Below are positions 39,441 through 47,414 of a stretch of 64,000 bases of DNA, piece by piece. The position numbers were made by a program, and so were the translations under genes. Source of the DNA: a virus. The notes under the pieces are model-generated. The model saw only the letters and a list, made by a program, of their open reading frames with translations. It did not search any database and was not told the origin of the DNA. Position 1 is the stretch's first letter. Each line of letters opens with the position of its first letter. The stretch covers positions 1-64,000 of the IMG/VR virus record IMGVR_UViG_3300037010_003079, one strand, 5' to 3'.

Positions 39441-39485
39441 AAGAAAGGAGGTGATATCTACATGGATATCCGAGACCTCCGCTAA
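39441..39485 (+). promoter_or_regulatory. Perfect ribosome-binding site inside a hairpin with a 7-codon ORF
   Basis: AAGAAAGGAGGTGAT is complementary to the 3' end of 16S rRNA. GGAGGT (39447-39452) and ACCTCC (39475-39480), plus two palindromic GATATC units, can form a stem with the ATG in the loop (TACATG), burying the site. The ORF it serves is only 7 codons (39462-39485, MDIRDLR). It looks like a translational control element or a gene remnant. Confidence 0.6.
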
Positions 39486-39488
39486 TAG

Positions 39489-39641
39489 AACAAGCGAAAC
39501 AGCCGAGAGAAACCGCTAACCGGGCTGGACATCGCTCGGAAGATGGTCGAGACGCTCGACCCAGATTTGCCGGTGCTCGTTCATTCGATGTCGCGTGAAC
39601 GAGATCAAGCAATCAACATGCTGCGTACCGCGGGATTTGCG
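39489..39641 (+). pseudogene. Remnant of a receiver-domain-like gene
   Basis: Open frame without a proper start encoding LTGLDIARKMVETLDP, then LPVLVHSMSRERDQAINMLR and TAGF. This resembles the second half of cyclic-phosphate-processing receiver domains (TGxD..., VHSMN...M...AGF). The first half, with the acidic pocket, is missing. An ATG at 39543 could start only a short fragment. Confidence 0.5.
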
Positions 39642-39919
39642 ATGAAACAAAAGACGCGCTCGACCACGTCGTCGTCGCGGCGCTCAAGTTCGCAAAGCTC
39701 ACCAACCGCGACATGGTAGTAGGCTTCATCAGCGATGCGGTCGTCGTGATGCCGGTTGCGCACATGCTCCTTGACGTCGTGGTTGCCATCGTGCGTGCGG
39801 ACTCGACAGCGGCAGAGCTGAAGATTCAGGTCGCGCTGTTCATGGCAGGCCTGACGTCGAGGGTGGCAATGCATGCGCGGATGAGCGAGACGCGAGACGT
39901 GTCACCGAACGCGAACTAA
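39642..39919 (+). pseudogene. Hypothetical protein interrupted by a frameshift in an A-run
   Basis: ATG-AAA-CAA-AAG runs out of frame, but one extra A (CAAAAAG) would continue into KDALDHVVVAALKFAKLTNR, then FISDAVVVMPVAHMLLDVVV, giving about 92 residues to the TAA at 39917. The in-frame ATG at 39713 gives only the last 68. Mostly hydrophobic helices. A homopolymer indel, real or from sequencing, is the simplest explanation. Confidence 0.5.
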
Positions 39920-39937
39920 CTAGGCCATAATGGCCCG

Positions 39938-40009
39938 GCCCTTCTAGCTCAGAGGTAGAGCAGCTGATTTGTAATCAGCAGGTCGTGGGTTCAATTCCTA
40001 CGAGGGGCT
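39938..40009 (+). tRNA. tRNA-Thr (TGT)
   Basis: Acceptor GCCCTTC/GAGGGGC, D arm GCTC AGAGGTA GAGC, anticodon stem GCTGA/TCAGC with loop TTTGTAA (TGT), T arm GTGGG TTCAATT CCTAC. All stems pair well and the anticodon loop has seven bases, a useful control for the odd loops in the minus-strand cluster. No CCA encoded. Confidence 0.93.
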
Positions 40010-40055
40010 CGACACAATTCTAACGGTCCTGACGGACCAAGGAGACCTGACGGTC

Positions 40056-41723
40056 ATGTCCAAGGCTACTGCTACGGCATCGAATCGGACGTCCATCCCG
40101 AAGATGGACACCAAGGCGGAGGTTCCCGCCACCAACAACAAGCCGTCCATCTGGACGCGTATCAAGACTGCGGCCAAGAAGACCGCGGCGTTCATCGCGA
40201 AGCCGTTCAAGGCGATCGGACGGACGACCAAGAGCCTCGCGAAGCGCATGGCGGCGGCGCTCACGAAGGTCGCGAAGAAGGTTGTTCCGGCGCTGCGCTG
40301 GACCCCGAAGTACGCGCAGTACATGATGTACCGTGCGAAGTACGCGGCGAAGCCCGTCACGAACTTCTTCGGCAAGCTCTGGCAATGGTCGCTCAAGCCC
40401 ATCTGCCAGGTGGTGCTCGGTGTTGTGGCGGTCACGCTGCTCTTCGTCGGTGCGGCCATCGCGCCGGTCACGACGATCCTCGTGCTCGCAGGTACGGCCG
40501 TTCTCACGCTGCTTCTCGCGCGCGCTCTCCAGGCGCTCGAGGCTGCAGAAGGCCACTCGAAGGCGGCGCGGTTCACGCTGCGCGGTCTCGAGATCATTGC
40601 ACGCATCGGGCGTGCGGTGCTGTACACGGCAGCAGGCGCTCTGGTGGTCGTGGCGTGCATGGCGAGCGCGGCCACCGCACTCTACGTCGCGACGTTCATC
40701 GTGCTGTCGTATCTCCAGGTGCGGGGCGCGAGCAGCTTCGCGTTCTACGTCTGGTGCGTGGCGACCGGCAGCTGGGGCACGCTGCTGCTCTTCGCGCTTC
40801 TCGATTCGACGCTCTACTTGATGCGCTCTCGTTCGGCGCAGACTCGGCGCGCGGCGCAGGAGCAGGAGCAGGAGAAGTACGAGGAATCTTTGCGTACGAA
40901 GTACGAGGAGTCCCTGCGCGCGGCACAGGTACGGTATGCCGCACAGGAGCAAGCTGCGCAGGCGGAGCACGAGGCGTTCATGCGTGAGACGAAGCCGATG
41001 TGGGATCGCGCGGCGCCCAAGCAGGCTTCGGTTCAGAAGGACATCACGCCGGCAAACGCTCCGGGCCAGCCGCACCTCTGGACGCGTGGGAACTTCCTGT
41101 GCGCGAAGGGTACCGAGGAGCTGTGGGGCACGTCGCACGATGTTGACCCCGCGTCGTATGTGGACGTCGACGACGGCGACGAAGTGCACTCGGCAGGCGA
41201 TTGCCAGGCGTGCGGCGAGTCGATGGCGGGCAGCTGGCAGTCAGACACGTTCTGCATCAAGTGCGTTGGTGCGAAACTCGAAGACGAGGCGCTGATCCGT
41301 ACGGGAGTGTCGCTCAAGGCGCGGAACGTGCGTGTGCCGCTGACGCAGGCGGGCATGGAAGCCCAGCCGGCGTACGTTGCGTCGAAGAACCCGGCCACGC
41401 CCCTCCAGTGGTTGGTGACCGTGAAGTTCCGCACGCGGGACAACGTCGAGCATCCGCGCGAGTGGAGCCTGCTCGATGCGGGCGATGTCGTGGGAACGGT
41501 CGTCTACGACAACGACACCCGCCGGTTCACGACGAACGCATTGGGCGAAACGCTCAAGGCAGTCGACGGGTCGGACCGCAGTGAGGTCGCGGCGAAGCGC
41601 CTCGTCTACGACATCGTGTCGGACGCGCGTAACGCGCTCGACAACATGTTGTCGAAGGACGAGAAGGACGAGGGCGTCCTCGCGAAGGTCTTTGAGGGGG
41701 CCTTCGTCGGGAAGAAGGCTTGA
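40056..41723 (+). CDS. Multi-pass membrane protein with coiled coil and zinc finger
   Basis: 555 residues. A Lys/Ala-rich N-terminus is followed by about five hydrophobic segments between residues 120 and 270 (VVLGVVAVTLLFVGAAIAP, TILVLAGTAVLTLLLA, ALVVVACMASAATALY). Next come a Glu/Gln-rich coiled coil (repeated KYEESLR), a CQACGES...CIKC zinc site near residue 390 and a beta-rich C-terminal domain. Probably an infected-cell membrane protein. It is preceded by repeated GACGGWCC-like sequence around its AAGGAGACC site. No function recognised. Confidence 0.78.
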   Translation: MSKATATASNRTSIPKMDTKAEVPATNNKPSIWTRIKTAAKKTAAFIAKPFKAIGRTTKSLAKRMAAALTKVAKKVVPALRWTPKYAQYMMYRAKYAAKPVTNFFGKLWQWSLKPICQVVLGVVAVTLLFVGAAIAPVTTILVLAGTAVLTLLLARALQALEAAEGHSKAARFTLRGLEIIARIGRAVLYTAAGALVVVACMASAATALYVATFIVLSYLQVRGASSFAFYVWCVATGSWGTLLLFALLDSTLYLMRSRSAQTRRAAQEQEQEKYEESLRTKYEESLRAAQVRYAAQEQAAQAEHEAFMRETKPMWDRAAPKQASVQKDITPANAPGQPHLWTRGNFLCAKGTEELWGTSHDVDPASYVDVDDGDEVHSAGDCQACGESMAGSWQSDTFCIKCVGAKLEDEALIRTGVSLKARNVRVPLTQAGMEAQPAYVASKNPATPLQWLVTVKFRTRDNVEHPREWSLLDAGDVVGTVVYDNDTRRFTTNALGETLKAVDGSDRSEVAAKRLVYDIVSDARNALDNMLSKDEKDEGVLAKVFEGAFVGKKA

Positions 41724-41726
41724 GCC

Positions 41727-41996
41727 GTGGCGAGGATTCTCAAACCCTCGTCAAAGCCGCGCATCGAGACGGAGCAGGACGGCGACCGCATCTTCAAGGT
41801 GCTCTACGTGAACAACCGTGAGGTTCTTCATGCAGGCGGCACCACGGAAGAAGAGGCGCTGCTCTTCTTGATCCGACACGTCCACCGCATCGCACGGCAC
41901 GTCGAGGCCTTGTGCATCGAGGAGCGCAAGCTCACCGAGGAGCAGATCGACGAAGTGGTGTTAGGGGATCGAGATCCCCTTCCGGCGTCCCCGTGA
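41727..41996 (+). CDS. Hypothetical protein
   Basis: 89 residues from GTG three bases after the membrane-protein gene. Alpha/beta composition (IFKVLYVNNREVL, then EEEALLFLIRHVHRIARHV). No motif recognised; probably co-transcribed with the membrane protein. Confidence 0.64.
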   Translation: MARILKPSSKPRIETEQDGDRIFKVLYVNNREVLHAGGTTEEEALLFLIRHVHRIARHVEALCIEERKLTEEQIDEVVLGDRDPLPASP

Positions 41997-42010
41997 CCTA
42001 CACTTAGGCA

Positions 42011-42337
42011 GTGAGCACCAACGAGTTCAACTGCCTGAGCAACCAGCTCCTACAAGCGGGTCTGCGCTGCGAACTCCCTGTGGCGTTCGCGGTTCCGGTT
42101 CGCGTGCGGGAGCTGGTTGGAGACGTAGGCGTCGAGGACGTACGCGCGGTGACCGTCCATCAGTGCCCTCAGCACGCGGACGACAGCGTCATGTACGAGA
42201 TCGAAGTCTTCTTGCGCGACGGGTCGCGTAAGAGGGGTGAATTTCAAGTCGCGGGCATCAGTGATGACCACGATACGTATGTGCTCTACGACCGTCAACG
42301 AGACGGCCTGATGAAACACATGCGCTTGGTGCACTGA
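42011..42337 (+). CDS. Hypothetical protein
   Basis: 108 residues from GTG. C-terminal half is beta-rich (MYEIEVFLRDGSRKRGEFQV). Contains three Cys without clear spacing. Coupled to the next gene by a one-base overlap. Confidence 0.62.
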   Translation: MSTNEFNCLSNQLLQAGLRCELPVAFAVPVRVRELVGDVGVEDVRAVTVHQCPQHADDSVMYEIEVFLRDGSRKRGEFQVAGISDDHDTYVLYDRQRDGLMKHMRLVH

Positions 42338-42558
42338 TGCGACGCCGCCGCCGCGTCTTGCTTTGCTTGCCGGAGCAGTCGTCAGAAGAAGTTCTGGCGG
42401 TTGCTCGGACAGTCAAAGCAGCACTGGCTACGGAGTTTCAGGTTCGCCTTCTGCTTGAAGGCGAGCAGGAAGATGAAGACGACGAGCTAACGCCCGTCGA
42501 CAACCCTCTCGAACAACCCATCGTCATCCGAATCTCGGACGACGAAGAAAGGACCTAA
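42337..42558 (+). CDS. Hypothetical acidic protein
   Basis: 73 residues. Basic start (MRRRRRVLL), then a helix and an Asp/Glu-rich C-terminus (EGEQEDEDDELTP). Polarised charge could suit a nucleic-acid-mimic or adaptor, but this is speculation. Confidence 0.6.
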   Translation: MRRRRRVLLCLPEQSSEEVLAVARTVKAALATEFQVRLLLEGEQEDEDDELTPVDNPLEQPIVIRISDDEERT

Positions 42559-42559
42559 C

Positions 42560-42862
42560 ATGCTCGCTTCGAAACTTCCCGAAGGTTTGTGGGCTGCCCA
42601 GTGTCAGAACTGGGAAGTCCTTCTCGACGGCAACAACGGACGTTGGTCCGCAACCATCGTGCTCACCCCGACGCATCCGATGATGCCAGTCCGACGCGCG
42701 GTGCACGTGGGACAGATGGGGTTCACGACGCCGCGAGCCGCGGCGGGGTGGGCGGTGGGCAAGCTCAAGGACGAGGGCGTGTCCGTGTTCTTGCTGAGCA
42801 GTGACGGCGAGCCGCCGAAGACGCTTCTCGACTACTTGGACTTTGCACCTGTCGCACCGTGA
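42560..42862 (+). CDS. Hypothetical protein
   Basis: 100 residues. Strands WEVLLDGNNGRWSATIVL then RAAAGWAVGKLKDEGVSVFL suggest a small alpha/beta fold with a double-stranded-RNA-binding-like outline; no confident match. Starts two bases after the previous stop. Confidence 0.62.
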   Translation: MLASKLPEGLWAAQCQNWEVLLDGNNGRWSATIVLTPTHPMMPVRRAVHVGQMGFTTPRAAAGWAVGKLKDEGVSVFLLSSDGEPPKTLLDYLDFAPVAP

Positions 42863-43089
42863 CCGACGATGACGAACAGATGTGGCAGCCTCCGATGATG
42901 TCGCGAGCTGTGTCCGTTGGGCAGATGTTCCAACTGGCCAAGCGCCTTCGCACGCGCGCGTACTGGTATCACGCTATCGACGAGACTGTTGAAGCGGCTA
43001 CCTCGCAAGCACTCATCGGATTCGCGGACGAACTGGATAAGCTGTTCGCCTTCAAAAGCGAGCTGACCGATGAGGAACGCAAGCCGTGA
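42859..43089 (+). CDS. Hypothetical protein
   Basis: 76 residues from GTG, mainly helical (VGQMFQLAKRLRTRAYWYHA). No motif. GTGA coupling at both ends. Confidence 0.6.
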   Translation: MTDDDEQMWQPPMMSRAVSVGQMFQLAKRLRTRAYWYHAIDETVEAATSQALIGFADELDKLFAFKSELTDEERKP

Positions 43090-43220
43090 CCTCCGACATC
43101 GCGCGCGTGCTCGCCGAACATGCCTACTTGCATGGGCGGGCATTCGCGTGGTGGCGATGGCACAAGGGACGATGGTCCTGGCGCTTGCTCGCCCCGAGTT
43201 GTTTTTTGGTCCGCAGTTGA
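43086..43220 (+). CDS. Very small hypothetical protein
   Basis: 44 residues from a coupled GTG. Trp- and Arg-rich second half (FAWWRWHKGRWSWRLL), cationic-amphipathic in look. The 3' end runs into an AT-richer segment near 43205-43330 that may mark a recombination joint. Confidence 0.5.
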   Translation: MTSDIARVLAEHAYLHGRAFAWWRWHKGRWSWRLLAPSCFLVRS

Positions 43221-43278
43221 CGCTTGCGGCATAAACCCCTGTTCCTGAAGTCATTATTACGTCATACGGAGCGACGTC

Positions 43279-43809
43279 TTGAAACGACGTTTATGTAAGA
43301 AATGTACGAAGTATTTTCCCGCTACCCTTAAGCGATACACGCATGACGATGTCCAGGACTGGGACATCATGAAGTCCTTGGACATCGAGCCCGCGCAGGC
43401 CAAGGCTATCTACAAGGCGATGGAGAAGCCCGGTCTCTGTCTTGGCATTCCTGCGTACGAGGGCGCGCGCGAAGGCGTCGAGCGCGTCCGTGAGTTCGCC
43501 GACGTCTGGGCGGTGACATCGCCGTTCGGTGGCGAGCACTGGATGCACGAGCGTGACCAGTGGCTCGTCGAGAAGATGGAGTTCGACATCAACGACGTCC
43601 TTCACGTGCGCAGCAAGCGCAAGCACGGCATCTTCGGGGACATCCTCGTCGAGGACAAGACGGAGACGTTGGTGACATGGGCGAACGCCTGGCCCAAGAG
43701 CCAAGGCATCTTGTTTCGCCGTGCGTACAACGATCGCGACCTGTGGGAAGGGATGTCGTCGCACACGTGGCCGGGCATCGTGCAGGCCATCGAGTCGGTG
43801 TTGCTGTGA
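43279..43809 (+). CDS. 5'(3')-deoxyribonucleotidase-like protein lacking HAD motif I
   Basis: 176 residues from TTG. Residues 20-176 look like the NT5C/HAD family: GIPAYEGAREGVERVREFADVWAVTSPF (motif II region, Thr-Ser) and GDILVEDKT (motif III/IV acids). The obligatory N-terminal DxDxT/V nucleophile motif is absent; instead the first 20 residues are KRRLCKKCTKYFPATLK, a Cys-pair segment of a different type. As written the enzyme should be inactive, or the start region was replaced by recombination. Confidence 0.7.
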   Translation: MKRRLCKKCTKYFPATLKRYTHDDVQDWDIMKSLDIEPAQAKAIYKAMEKPGLCLGIPAYEGAREGVERVREFADVWAVTSPFGGEHWMHERDQWLVEKMEFDINDVLHVRSKRKHGIFGDILVEDKTETLVTWANAWPKSQGILFRRAYNDRDLWEGMSSHTWPGIVQAIESVLL

Positions 43810-43830
43810 AATTCAACGAAAGGAGAACGC

Positions 43831-44052
43831 ATGCCAAGGGATAGTAGCGGCGACGAGCCGCATGACATGGGTGAAGGCAAGGTCACCCGCGAGACCGAGA
43901 AAGCAATCCTGGTTGCCCTAGCCGGCGCCGGTGAGAAGTGGATCCCGAAGTCCGTCGTGCACGACGACTCAGAGGTGTGGAAGAAGGACGACGCCGGCAA
44001 GCTCATCGTGAAGATGTGGTGGGCCGAGAAGAATGTGCTCGGTGATGCCTGA
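43831..44052 (+). CDS. Hypothetical small protein
   Basis: 73 residues with a good AAAGGAG site. Charged helix and a Trp/Lys pattern (KWIPKSVVHDDSEVW) that may be DNA-binding-like. It overlaps the next gene by eight bases. Confidence 0.64.
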   Translation: MPRDSSGDEPHDMGEGKVTRETEKAILVALAGAGEKWIPKSVVHDDSEVWKKDDAGKLIVKMWWAEKNVLGDA

Positions 44053-44254
44053 CGAGGATCGTGTCGTCGTCGCGATCATGGACCTGATGAATCAGGTCGC
44101 ACGTGTCGCGTGGGCCCTGGAGACTGCGTTCCTCGACATGAGTCATGCATACGAGGACGCGCCCTGCGCGCGGTGCCTGTCACAGCTCGTTCCGGTCGGC
44201 GCGGACAAATGTCCGGCTTGCTACGAACCCACGAAGGAGAAGACTGATGGCTGA
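44045..44254 (+). CDS. Small zinc-ribbon protein
   Basis: 69 residues from ATG (an upstream ATG and GTG are also in frame). Helical first half and a C-terminal CARCLSQLVPVGADKCPAC ribbon (two CxxC pairs). Overlaps the winged-helix gene by eight bases. Confidence 0.68.
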   Translation: MPDEDRVVVAIMDLMNQVARVAWALETAFLDMSHAYEDAPCARCLSQLVPVGADKCPACYEPTKEKTDG

Positions 44255-44531
44255 CGTCGAAAGCAAGCTGAGCGACCTGCAGTTGCAGGTCTACAACGTG
44301 ATCCGGACGGCGGGGTGGGAAGGTGCCACCACGGACGAGATCGAGGTGGTCGTGAAGCGCACGCACCAGAGCGTATCCGCGCGCGTGAACGAACTGGCCG
44401 CGATGAAGCTCATCGAGGCACGCGCTGCGCGGCGCAAGACGCGTGCAGGCAAGCCGGCGGCGATCTACATCCTGTACGGGCTCCGTCGTGCGAACCCGGA
44501 CCGTGACCAGGCGGACGTCGCTACGAAGTAG
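44247..44531 (+). CDS. Winged-helix DNA-binding protein
   Basis: 94 residues. LQLQVYNVIRTAGWEGATTD, then HQSVSARVNELAAMKLIEA and a wing rich in Arg/Lys (RRKTRAGKPAAIY) match the small winged-helix regulators frequent in phages. It ends overlapping the convergent endolysin gene by 11 bases. Confidence 0.84.
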   Translation: MADVESKLSDLQLQVYNVIRTAGWEGATTDEIEVVVKRTHQSVSARVNELAAMKLIEARAARRKTRAGKPAAIYILYGLRRANPDRDQADVATK

Positions 44532-45399
44532 CCATGATCGCGTCCCACGTCTTGGGACCAACGATGCCGTCGATGACGAGACCCTTGGCTTGCTGAAACT
44601 TGCGGACCGCCGTGTCGGTGCCCACGCCGAAGATCCCATCGTTGGAGATCTTCAGGTGCTTCTGCAGGTCGGCCACATCAGGTCCCGTCATCCGCGGGTC
44701 CTTCAGCATGAGCGTGCGCTGTGCCGGTTGCGGGGCCGGCGGCGCTGTCGGGTAGTACGCGCCGCCCGTCACACAGTCCTCGCCATAGCCGTGGGTCACG
44801 ACGTTGTCGGTCGTGTTGCGCGTCTTGTACGCGGTCCAGTCCATGCCATACTTCGCGATCGTCAGGCGTGCGTAGCCGGTGCCGTGGTTGTGCGCGATCG
44901 CCAGGTACGCGCGCATCGTTCCGCCCGCCCACGTTCCGTAGTCGGGATCGGGGGCTCCCGGCGGAAGTTTGGCGTACAGGCGCAGCTGGCTGCGGTTCGC
45001 CTCGGCCAGCTTGACCATGCACTCGGTAGCCTTGTTGAAGTCCAGCATGTCCGCGAGCGCGTAGCCGTAGCGCCGTGCCTCCTCATCGCCGATCTGATAG
45101 GCGCCCACGCTCTGGAAGCCGGGCGGGCAGGACGCGCTCGCGATCTCGGTGTCCCACTCGTTGGCACACCCTGCTTCGTGGAAGCACGTGCCGACGTAGT
45201 AGCGGGGGTCGATGTTGGCCAGGCCCAGACGGGCCTGCGCGGCGACGACGGCGTCGTAGGTCTGCTGCCCGGTCACCCGCTTGGCGTACGCGCGGTTCTG
45301 TGTGGGCGGGCTGCCGTCGTCCCGGACGTACTCCTCGAGTCGGTAGGGGAGGAGCTTGTCCGGGTAGTGCTGTTCATGAACGGGGATCACCAACGACAT
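44521..45399 (-). CDS. Endolysin-like protein with C-terminal peptidoglycan-binding domain
   Basis: 292 residues. Residues about 45-215 are a lysozyme/transglycosylase-like catalytic region (TCFHEAGCANEWDTE with a candidate acid near residue 75, QSVGAYQIGDEEARRYGY, IAHNHGTGYARL). Residues about 230-292 are a PG_binding_1 repeat (GPDVADLQKHLKISNDGIFG, then TDTAVRKFQQAKGLV and VGPKTWDAI). No signal peptide, so release would need a holin. A second muralytic gene exists at 24864. Confidence 0.85.
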   Translation of the reverse strand: MSLVIPVHEQHYPDKLLPYRLEEYVRDDGSPPTQNRAYAKRVTGQQTYDAVVAAQARLGLANIDPRYYVGTCFHEAGCANEWDTEIASASCPPGFQSVGAYQIGDEEARRYGYALADMLDFNKATECMVKLAEANRSQLRLYAKLPPGAPDPDYGTWAGGTMRAYLAIAHNHGTGYARLTIAKYGMDWTAYKTRNTTDNVVTHGYGEDCVTGGAYYPTAPPAPQPAQRTLMLKDPRMTGPDVADLQKHLKISNDGIFGVGTDTAVRKFQQAKGLVIDGIVGPKTWDAIMATS

Positions 45400-45455
45400 T
45401 CTCTCGACGGTAAACCATCCTCGAGGCGCAATCTCTTTTTTTGACCCCAATCCCC

Positions 45456-45461
45456 TATAAT
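45456..45461 (+). promoter_or_regulatory. CCCCTATAATT promoter-like element
   Basis: TATAAT on the plus strand, 25 bases before the ATG of a structural gene, with GAGAGG as its ribosome-binding site. Confidence 0.65.
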
Positions 45462-45486
45462 TCCTGCACACCCCGAGAGGTTCCAG

Positions 45487-46380
45487 ATGCCCCTTCTGAC
45501 GGTAGCCAATCTTCGCACCAGCCCGATCGCGCTCGCGGACCCCTCGGGTCTCTCGGGCGTCTCTTTCACGGTTCCCGCTAGCGGTAGCGTGACCAACCTG
45601 GCGATGACGCTCCTGGCGCTCGCGTCGATCGAGCCACAGCTCATCGCCGAAGCGACCCTGGCGAACATCACGTGGACCGTCGCAGACGACCCTGCGTCGT
45701 CGGCAGACACACTGCCGGAACACATCAGCACCGTGCTGGCGTCTCCGTACAACGGGATCGCTGGCGACCAAGCCATCCTGACCAACCTGACCGTGCCCGG
45801 TGCGGTTTCGGTGGTCCTATCGGCCGCCGCGAAGATCGGCCAGCTCGTGCAGGTCATCGACGCCAAGGGCGACGCTGGCGCGAACAATGTGACCATCACG
45901 GTCGCATCTGCCGGCACCATCAACGGCGGCGCCAACGTCGTCATCAACACCAACCGCGGCATGGCGTGGCTGATGAAGACCGGCACCAACGCCTGGGTCT
46001 CGGTCTCGAGCGCGTCCATCTCGTCCGGCGCAGCGGGTGGTGATCTCGCAGGCACCTACCCGAACCCGACGCTCAACGCGATGTTCGTCAGCGCGCCTCA
46101 GGCGCTGTCGGGCGCAGGTGCGGTCAACGTCACCACGCGTACCACCCTGTTCACGTCGACGGGCGTCAACGCGCTGACCCTCGCGAACGGCACGCGCGCA
46201 GGTCAGCGCAAGACACTGTTCCACACCGTCGACGGCGGCAGCGGCGTGCTGACGCCCGCGACTGCAGGCAACTTCGCAACCGCCACCGTGTCGGTCGTGA
46301 AGGACTTCATCGAGTTCGAGTGGTCGGGGGCGGCATGGAACGTCGTCGGCTACGGCGGCTCCGGCGTCTCGTTCACCTGA
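45487..46380 (+). CDS. Fibre-like structural protein
   Basis: 297 residues, Ala/Val/Thr-rich and beta-dominated. GGDLAGTYPNPTL near residue 190 is a motif repeatedly seen in phage fibre and head-fibre proteins just before their C-terminal domain. It opens a three-gene plus-strand block in an otherwise minus-strand tail region. Confidence 0.8.
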   Translation: MPLLTVANLRTSPIALADPSGLSGVSFTVPASGSVTNLAMTLLALASIEPQLIAEATLANITWTVADDPASSADTLPEHISTVLASPYNGIAGDQAILTNLTVPGAVSVVLSAAAKIGQLVQVIDAKGDAGANNVTITVASAGTINGGANVVINTNRGMAWLMKTGTNAWVSVSSASISSGAAGGDLAGTYPNPTLNAMFVSAPQALSGAGAVNVTTRTTLFTSTGVNALTLANGTRAGQRKTLFHTVDGGSGVLTPATAGNFATATVSVVKDFIEFEWSGAAWNVVGYGGSGVSFT

Positions 46381-46391
46381 GTTCTTCGTAG

Positions 46392-46712
46392 GTGGGGTCG
46401 CATCACGCCGACGCCGGCCAGGCAATGCCGGCCGAATGCGTCGCGCGTGCGACCATCCGGTATCACAAGTTCGAGACCTCCACGCGGCAGGTCTCGATGC
46501 GCAACACCGGAACGAACACGTTGTGGATCAGCTTCGATCGACAGGCGTGGTTCGATGTGGCCGCAGGCACGTCTTGGGACGACCGCGTGACGGTGGCGGG
46601 GTTCTGGTATTGCACACAGCTTGGGATGACCGCGTTCGTCGTCAACGGGCTCTCGTTGAACCTGCTCGAGCCCAAGACACCTTCACCTACCGACGAAGAG
46701 TTGGGAGGCTGA
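46392..46712 (+). CDS. Small structural protein
   Basis: 106 residues from GTG (an ATG at 46425 is an alternative and would give a more compact domain). Beta-rich: TLWISFDRQAWFDVAAGTSW resembles small phage proteins that coat or cap virion surfaces. Function by position only. Confidence 0.66.
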   Translation: MGSHHADAGQAMPAECVARATIRYHKFETSTRQVSMRNTGTNTLWISFDRQAWFDVAAGTSWDDRVTVAGFWYCTQLGMTAFVVNGLSLNLLEPKTPSPTDEELGG

Positions 46713-46713
46713 C

Positions 46714-47175
46714 GTGCCGTTCACGCACTACCCCAAGAACTCCTTCAACCTGATCTTCGCGTGGGTGCAGCCTCCGCCGCCCGATCAGACGCCCTTTTTT
46801 GGACAGCCTCGGTTCTCGACGCTGAACCGTTTCGAGAAGCCGCTTGAGCCCGGCACCGTCGTTTCAGCGTTTCACGATGCTCAGCCGTTCACACGGTTCT
46901 ACGGCTCGGTCGCGTCGGATCAACCGCTCGAGATGACGCTGTCGTTCTCGAACGAAGAGACCGACGCGCAGGGTTTCTACGTCACCGACGACAACATCTC
47001 GAGCTTGAACTTCGACGCGGAGGCCCTCAAGCAGATGTACGAACCGGCCAAGCAGGGTCCCACCGGCAAGTACTTCTGCACCATCTTCGGGCGCTACTTT
47101 CGTGTCCAAGTGAAGAACGTCGGTTCGGAGCCCACCGAATTCTTGCGTGTCTTCGTGCGCGGGTCTGTGTTCTAG
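46714..47175 (+). CDS. Hypothetical structural protein
   Basis: 153 residues, aromatic and beta-rich (FGQPRFSTLNRFEKPLEPG, then GKYFCTIFGRYFRVQVKNVG). Two bases separate it from the previous gene. A jelly-roll-like decoration or head-tail component is possible. Confidence 0.66.
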   Translation: MPFTHYPKNSFNLIFAWVQPPPPDQTPFFGQPRFSTLNRFEKPLEPGTVVSAFHDAQPFTRFYGSVASDQPLEMTLSFSNEETDAQGFYVTDDNISSLNFDAEALKQMYEPAKQGPTGKYFCTIFGRYFRVQVKNVGSEPTEFLRVFVRGSVF

Positions 47176-47189
47176 TTTATCTAGTAAAC

Positions 47190-47414
47190 ATGGCCAAGCA
47201 TTCGATCCGGTCCCCTGTCGGGGGCAGCGTGTGGACACACTCGGTGGGCGTAGGTCAGCGTGTTGTCGCGGGCACCACGTTGCTCATCTGCGAGGTCATG
47301 AAGACGGAGTTTCCAGTGGAGACTCCTGTCGATGGCGAGGTTACGTGGCTGGCCGCGTGTGGGCAGACGCTCGAGGCGGACGACCTCGTGGCGATCGTCG
47401 ACGACAAGCCTTAG
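47190..47414 (+). CDS. Biotinyl/lipoyl-attachment-like domain protein
   Basis: 74 residues forming one complete domain: SPVGGSVWTHSVGVGQRV, then ICEVMKTEFPVETPVDGEV and LEADDLVAIV. The V-M-K-T sequence in the central hairpin matches the biotin attachment site of biotin-carboxyl-carrier domains (A-M-K-M), with Lys37 as candidate for modification. No carboxylase partner is visible. It may be biotinylated by the host enzyme or be an unmodified barrel. Confidence 0.78.
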   Translation: MAKHSIRSPVGGSVWTHSVGVGQRVVAGTTLLICEVMKTEFPVETPVDGEVTWLAACGQTLEADDLVAIVDDKP

